A stretch of DNA of 10,100 nt from CAJQQY01 sp964352225 (GTDB lineage: Bacteria > Bacteroidota > Bacteroidia > Chitinophagales > Saprospiraceae). Shown here piece after piece: positions 6,838-10,100 of this stretch. Both the position numbers and the translations under genes were made by a program. The DNA is taken from contig CAYGRM010000245.1 in NCBI GenBank assembly GCA_964352225.1, forward strand, positions 1 to 10,100, in the 5' to 3' direction. Each line of letters begins with the position of its first letter. Position 1 is the stretch's first letter. The notes under the pieces are model-generated. The model did not search any database, was not told the origin of the DNA, and saw nothing but the letters and a program-made list of their open reading frames with translations.

Positions 6838-8268
6838 ATGAGTGCCACTTTAACAGTTCCTGCTGAAACTAGAGTTTCAGAAATAAATCGAATCTTCGAT
6901 CTTCAACAAAAGAATCAATTCAATGTAGCGAATACCTCCGCATCGCAACGATATGATAAGTTGGATAAATTGCACAAAGCAGTTCTGAAATACCGAAACG
7001 ATATCAAAGATGCTTTGTATAAAGATTTTCGAAAGCATCCAAGTGAAGTTGACTTGACTGAAATATATCCAGTAACGAGTGAATTGAAACACACGAAAAG
7101 CCATCTAAATAAATGGATGCGAAAGCATAAAGTGAGTACTCCCATTTCCATGTTAGGTTCTAGTTCTTATATTAAATATGAACCTAAAGGTGTTGTCTTG
7201 ATTATTGCACCATGGAATTTTCCTTTGAATTTGACCTTTGGGCCCTTAGTTTCAGCTATTGCTGCAGGGAATACGGTCATGGTAAAACCATCAGAGAATA
7301 CCCCTCATATTTCTGCTTTGATGAAAAAAATTATCGAAGAGCTTTTTGAGGAGAATGAAGTTGCGGTTTTGGAAGGAGGCATTGCCACTTCTCAAGCATT
7401 GTTGGCTTTGCCATTTAATCATACTTTTTTTACGGGAGCTCCTCACATTGGAAAAGTAGTAATGGAAGCGGCATCAAAACATTTGACTTCGGTTACTTTG
7501 GAGCTTGGCGGAAAATCTCCAACTATTGTAGATGAAACGGCCAATATTGATATGGCTGCTCGCAGAATTGCTTGGGGAAAATTCATGAACAATGGACAGA
7601 TTTGTATTGCCCCAGATTATCTGTTTGTACACGAAAGTAAAAAAGAAGCTTTTATTACTGCGGTTAAAAAACACTTAAAAACTTTCTATACGGAGAATGC
7701 ATCAGATGAAAAATCATACAATCGGATTGTCAATAATCGGCATTTTGAAAGAGTGAAAAGTTATGTGGATGATGCTATGGAAAAAGGAGCAAAAATAGAA
7801 ACCGGTGGAAACTTTGATGGAGAACAAGATTATATCTCACCAACAGTTATGACCAACGTTTCTAAAAATTCATCTCTAATGACTGAGGAGATTTTTGGGC
7901 CGGTTTTACCTGTTTTTGGTTTTACTGACTTGCAAGAAGTAATTGATCAAATCAATGCTAAAGAGAAACCGCTAGCACTTTATATTTATAGCAGTAGCAG
8001 AAAAAATCAAAATAGAATTATTGAAAATACAAGAGCTGGTGGAACTTGCATCAATCATAATGCAGTCCACTTTTTTAATGCTAATTTACCTTTTGGCGGT
8101 TCTAATAATAGTGGAATTGGTAAAAGTCATGGATGGTATGGATTTGAAGCTTTCTCGAATGCCAGAGGTGTCCTTAAGCAGCATATACCAAATGCATTGG
8201 ATATGTTGATGCCACCTTACAATGATTTTAAACAAAAATTAATTGATTTGACAATTAAGTATTTTTAG
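6838..8268 (+). CDS. NAD(P)-dependent aldehyde dehydrogenase, class 3 (ALDH3/coniferyl-aldehyde type)
   Basis: This enzyme oxidises an aldehyde to the carboxylic acid using NAD(P)+, probably in the cytoplasm, as there is no signal peptide. The 476 residues span the whole family. Landmarks are APWNFPLNL with N127, the cofactor loop FTGAPHIGK, the general-base motif LELGGKSP with E222, the nucleophile in NGQICIAPDY with C256, EEIFGPVLPV at 350-359, and PFGGSNNSGIGKSHG near the C-terminus. The spacing of N127, E222 and C256 matches rat ALDH3A1 (114, 209, 243) with a constant offset of 13, so the active site looks complete. The short ALDH3-style C-terminus (MPPYNDFKQKLIDL) lacks the membrane tail of eukaryotic fatty-aldehyde dehydrogenases. 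Family members act on medium- or long-chain and aromatic aldehydes; which one applies here cannot be told. The gene is flanked by terminators on both sides, so it is probably transcribed alone. Confidence 0.95.
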   Translation: MSATLTVPAETRVSEINRIFDLQQKNQFNVANTSASQRYDKLDKLHKAVLKYRNDIKDALYKDFRKHPSEVDLTEIYPVTSELKHTKSHLNKWMRKHKVSTPISMLGSSSYIKYEPKGVVLIIAPWNFPLNLTFGPLVSAIAAGNTVMVKPSENTPHISALMKKIIEELFEENEVAVLEGGIATSQALLALPFNHTFFTGAPHIGKVVMEAASKHLTSVTLELGGKSPTIVDETANIDMAARRIAWGKFMNNGQICIAPDYLFVHESKKEAFITAVKKHLKTFYTENASDEKSYNRIVNNRHFERVKSYVDDAMEKGAKIETGGNFDGEQDYISPTVMTNVSKNSSLMTEEIFGPVLPVFGFTDLQEVIDQINAKEKPLALYIYSSSRKNQNRIIENTRAGGTCINHNAVHFFNANLPFGGSNNSGIGKSHGWYGFEAFSNARGVLKQHIPNALDMLMPPYNDFKQKLIDLTIKYF

Positions 8269-8290
8269 GAAAAATAATTAATTTTAAAAG

Positions 8291-8323
8291 AAGCCATTTA
8301 TGAATTTTCATAAATGGCTTTTT
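8291..8323 (+). terminator. Rho-independent terminator after the aldehyde dehydrogenase
   Basis: AAGCCATTTATG (8291-8302) is the perfect complement of CATAAATGGCTT (8309-8320). The pairing extends one more A-T inward to leave a 4-base loop, and a T5 run closes the element. It lies 23 bases after the stop codon at 8268. Confidence 0.88.
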
Positions 8324-8339
8324 ACATTTGTGTGATGGT

Positions 8340-8347
8340 TAAGTTTG
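8340..8347 (+). promoter_or_regulatory. Possible Bacteroidota -7 box upstream of the S4 gene
   Basis: TAAGTTTG fits the Bacteroidota sigma-factor -7 consensus TAnnTTTG exactly and sits 28 bases before the ATG at 8376. That would give a leader of about 20 bases. A matching -33 TTTG at the usual spacing is missing: that position falls inside the preceding terminator, and the nearest TTTG (8327-8330) is too close. The call rests on one box and could be chance in AT-rich DNA. Confidence 0.4.
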
Positions 8348-8375
8348 TATTTCTAGAGTATTAAAAAAATAAATT

Positions 8376-8597
8376 ATGAAAGAGGACACCTTTACTTTAA
8401 GACCTGATGATGAATTTATCGAATTGGTAAAATTATTAAAATTAAAAAATATTGCTCAAAGCGGAGGACATGCAAAAATGATGGTCGAAGATGGTTTGGT
8501 CAATGTCAATGGGGAACAAGAATTTCGGAAGCGAAAAAAATTGAGAGATGGTGACATCGTTGAAATGGAGAATGTAATAATCAAAATTCATGCATAA
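8376..8597 (+). CDS. S4-domain RNA-binding protein, YbcJ type
   Basis: A 73-residue protein consisting of a single S4 RNA-binding domain. The match covers the whole length: an N-terminal strand (FTLRPDDEFIEL), the helix LVKLLKLKNIAQSGGHAK, the turn MVEDGLVNVNGEQE, then RKRKKLRDGDIVEM and a final strand VIIKIHA. Size and pattern agree with Escherichia coli YbcJ and the small S4 proteins of COG2501, which are thought to bind structured RNA or ribosomal particles. No catalytic domain is attached, so it is not a pseudouridine synthase. It follows the aldehyde dehydrogenase terminator and a promoter-like box, so it is probably transcribed on its own. The start is the only suitable ATG, after an A-rich stretch. 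Confidence 0.9.
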   Translation: MKEDTFTLRPDDEFIELVKLLKLKNIAQSGGHAKMMVEDGLVNVNGEQEFRKRKKLRDGDIVEMENVIIKIHA

Positions 8598-8660
8598 TGA
8601 ATTTGAACCCTTGATTCACATAATTATTAATATTTAGATTTCTTGGATTTGAAAGTATCT

Positions 8661-8690
8661 GGTTAAATCTATTTTAAGTTTATTTAAACC
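8661..8690 (+). terminator. Imperfect AT-rich inverted repeat between the S4 and CrtA-like genes
   Basis: GGTTAAAT (8661-8668) pairs with ATTTAAACC (8682-8690) with one bulged A, over a 13-base loop. It could be a weak terminator for the S4 gene, but there is no T run after it. The TAAGTTTA inside it also resembles a -7 box for the next gene (7 of 8 positions), with a TTTG at 8648-8651. Which role applies, if any, is unclear. Confidence 0.25.
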
Positions 8691-8742
8691 TAATTATTAA
8701 TTGACTGTTTTGAGTTTTTAATTATCTGAAAATTAATCACAT

Positions 8743-9450
8743 TTGGCTGCAAATATTACCACGCTCACTTTTTTTAAATATAATAGTTGGCAATCCAAAA
8801 TCTGGGCCTTCGGAATGATGCAATTTGCGCATTCTTATTTGGGAAAACAGTCCGGAATCCAATTTTATAAATTGATGGGAAGTGGTAAAGGAAAAGGCTT
8901 TAACCCATTCCCAGATTGGTCAACCTATGCTTTGTTGATAGTTTGGGATGATGAAAAAAGTGCTGATGATTTTTTGGAAAATTCTGATCTTTTTCAAAAA
9001 TATAAAAATCATACTTCAGAGCGCTGGACAATTTTTATGAAAAATATTCTCGCTCGTGGGAGTTGGTCTAAACAAAATCCATTTGAAACTCATCCCGATT
9101 TGGATAAAACCAATGAATGGCTTTGTATTATTACCAGAGCAACGATTCGGTGGCAAAAATTATATTCTTTTTGGAAATATGTCCCAACCTCCGAAAAGCC
9201 ATTGGCTCACAATGATGGTTTACTTTACACCAAAGGAATAGGCGAAGTCCCGGTAATTCAAATGGCTACTTTTAGTATTTGGAAAAATATGGAAGCCTTA
9301 AAAAAGTTTGCTTATGAAAGTGAAGCACATCGAGTTGCCATTCAAAAAACAAGGGAATTAGATTGGTACAGCGAAGAAATGTTTTCTAGATTTCAACCTT
9401 ACAAATCTGTCGGAACATGGGAAGGAGAGAATCCTTTAGGGAATTTATAA
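8743..9450 (+). CDS. crtA: CrtA-family (spheroidene monooxygenase-like) carotenoid oxygenase
   Basis: This is a predicted carotenoid-modifying monooxygenase. CrtA of purple bacteria is a heme enzyme that adds a keto group at C2 of acyclic carotenoid ends, and a crtA-related gene of a Flavobacterium has been described as a carotenoid 2-hydroxylase in myxol synthesis. The 235 residues carry the family pattern throughout: ITTLTFFKYN at the N-terminus, WAFGMMQFA at 21-29, GSGKGKGFNPFPDW at 46-59, GIGEVPVIQMATFSIW from 165, then LDWYSEEMFSRF at 206-217 and GTWEGENPL near the end. The first strand needs translation to begin before the first ATG (8815). The frame opens just after a TAA at 8734-8736, and the only usual start codon in between is TTG at 8743. 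No other carotenoid gene is in view, so the substrate and the type of oxidation (ketolase or hydroxylase) are open. The symbol names the family, not a proven function. Confidence 0.8.
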   Translation: MAANITTLTFFKYNSWQSKIWAFGMMQFAHSYLGKQSGIQFYKLMGSGKGKGFNPFPDWSTYALLIVWDDEKSADDFLENSDLFQKYKNHTSERWTIFMKNILARGSWSKQNPFETHPDLDKTNEWLCIITRATIRWQKLYSFWKYVPTSEKPLAHNDGLLYTKGIGEVPVIQMATFSIWKNMEALKKFAYESEAHRVAIQKTRELDWYSEEMFSRFQPYKSVGTWEGENPLGNL

Positions 9451-10100
9451 CTTCGGAGAAGCTACTACGGTCATAAAGCCTAAAGATTTCTTTTTTTGAA
9501 AAATTGACTTTGGAAAAAAGCCTACCATCCCAATTACAAAGCGTACAAATTCAGATTCCATCGATTGAGACCAATCTATATTTTCTTGTTCTTTTCTACT
9601 CATCCAATCTAAAATATAAGGATCTAAACTACCATAAGAAAAAGTTGCTTCGACTTTCCATCCATGCTGATGCATTAATTTTGTCATCGTTTCTGGAGTG
9701 TATAGAGCAGTATGTCGTGGGGTGTGAAAGCCTGCCCAGTTGGATCCATATTTTTTTCTAGAAGTGGAATCATAATTAGGCACTTCGACAATTAATTTTG
9801 TATTTGGTTTGGAAAGAGTAAGTAACTTTTGCAAAGTTTTTGGCGGGTCGTAATCATGTTCCAGATAATGCCACATCGTGATGATATCTGCCTTCGGCAA
9901 ATTTTCTAACTCATGAATATCTCCTTCGATAAGTTCTAAATCTCGATATGCTGACTTGGAATTTTTCCAACCAAAATCACTAAAATCAGTTCCTATTGAT
10001 CGGCATTTATATTTTTCAAAAATCATTTTTAGGAAAGTTGGTTTACCACAACCAACATCTAAAACAGTAGCATTGGCAATATTTCTGGCATATTTTTTCA
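9445..10100 (-). CDS. Class I SAM-dependent methyltransferase (partial, N-terminus beyond window)
   Basis: The frame runs from the window edge to a TAA at 9445-9447. The ATG at 10026 is internal, because 24 further codons upstream encode VLDVGCGKPTFLK (10027-10065), which is methyltransferase motif I. The protein is therefore cut by the window, with at least 217 residues visible. After motif I come a second strand (CRSIGTDFSD), the acidic GDIHEL segment, ADIITMWHYLEH (typical of motifs II/III), LIVEVPNYDS, and then GSNWAGFHTPRH, a segment common in Methyltransf_23-like enzymes. Motif I ends in GCGKP where most relatives have GxGxG. The C-terminal helix region (SEFVRFVIGMVGFFP) is hydrophobic. 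The acceptor is unknown. The gene converges on the CrtA-like gene with a 6-bp overlap of stop ends; an O-methyltransferase for a carotenoid or polar glycan is conceivable but unsupported. Confidence 0.88.
   Translation of the reverse strand, partial: KKYARNIANATVLDVGCGKPTFLKMIFEKYKCRSIGTDFSDFGWKNSKSAYRDLELIEGDIHELENLPKADIITMWHYLEHDYDPPKTLQKLLTLSKPNTKLIVEVPNYDSTSRKKYGSNWAGFHTPRHTALYTPETMTKLMHQHGWKVEATFSYGSLDPYILDWMSRKEQENIDWSQSMESEFVRFVIGMVGFFPKSIFQKKKSLGFMTVVASPKL

Noticed and set aside
8021..8209. 62-codon plus-strand frame inside the aldehyde dehydrogenase
   Set aside because: It is a +1 shadow of the conserved C-terminal ALDH region, which contains PFGGSNNSGIGK in the real frame.
9445..10026. 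Methyltransferase as a complete 193-residue gene starting at the ATG at 10026
   Set aside because: The frame continues upstream to the window edge and includes the SAM-binding motif I, so that ATG is internal.

Overview
The window looks like a low-GC chromosomal segment of a Bacteroidota bacterium. The evidence is a type IX secretion (T9SS) C-terminal sorting domain on the first protein, a Bacteroidota-style propeller/HEAT/cytochrome c lipoprotein, a CrtA-type carotenoid oxygenase of the kind found in pigmented Bacteroidota, a TAnnTTTG promoter-like box, strong AT bias and no obvious Shine-Dalgarno sites. Genus cannot be read from the sequence. No mobile element, CRISPR array, tRNA or rRNA was seen.

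Layout. (1) 79-1908 (+): a secreted matrixin-like zinc metalloprotease with a T9SS sorting domain. It is interrupted by a 10-N assembly gap and closed by a perfect 20-bp inverted repeat. (2) 1986-2412: AT-rich spacer with no convincing gene, apart from a short minus-strand stretch that faintly resembles YceI. (3) 2413-5814 (+): an 1133-residue lipoprotein made of a sorbosone-dehydrogenase-like propeller, HEAT repeats and a cytochrome c domain. (4) 5873-6055 (+): the start-less 3' part of a Dabb (A/B-barrel) gene, a 5'-truncated pseudogene. (5) 6167-6616 (+): a small secreted protein of unknown function with an Ile5-Lys6 block, then a clear terminator. (6) 6838-8268 (+): a class 3 aldehyde dehydrogenase, then a clear terminator. 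(7) 8376-8597 (+): a YbcJ-type S4 RNA-binding protein. (8) 8743-9450 (+): a CrtA (spheroidene monooxygenase)-like protein that appears to start at TTG. (9) 9445-10100 (-): a class I SAM-dependent methyltransferase, cut by the window edge and overlapping the CrtA-like gene tail-to-tail by 6 bp.

The plus-strand genes are mostly separated by terminators or spacers of 100 bp or more, so they look like single transcription units rather than an operon. The propeller/cytochrome gene and the Dabb remnant may be what is left of a larger periplasmic sugar-oxidation locus. The CrtA-like enzyme points to carotenoid modification, but no other carotenoid gene is visible. I found no clear multi-gene novel system. 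The best leads are the Ile/Lys-block secreted protein, the Dabb remnant, and the CrtA-like gene with its unusual start and convergent neighbour.
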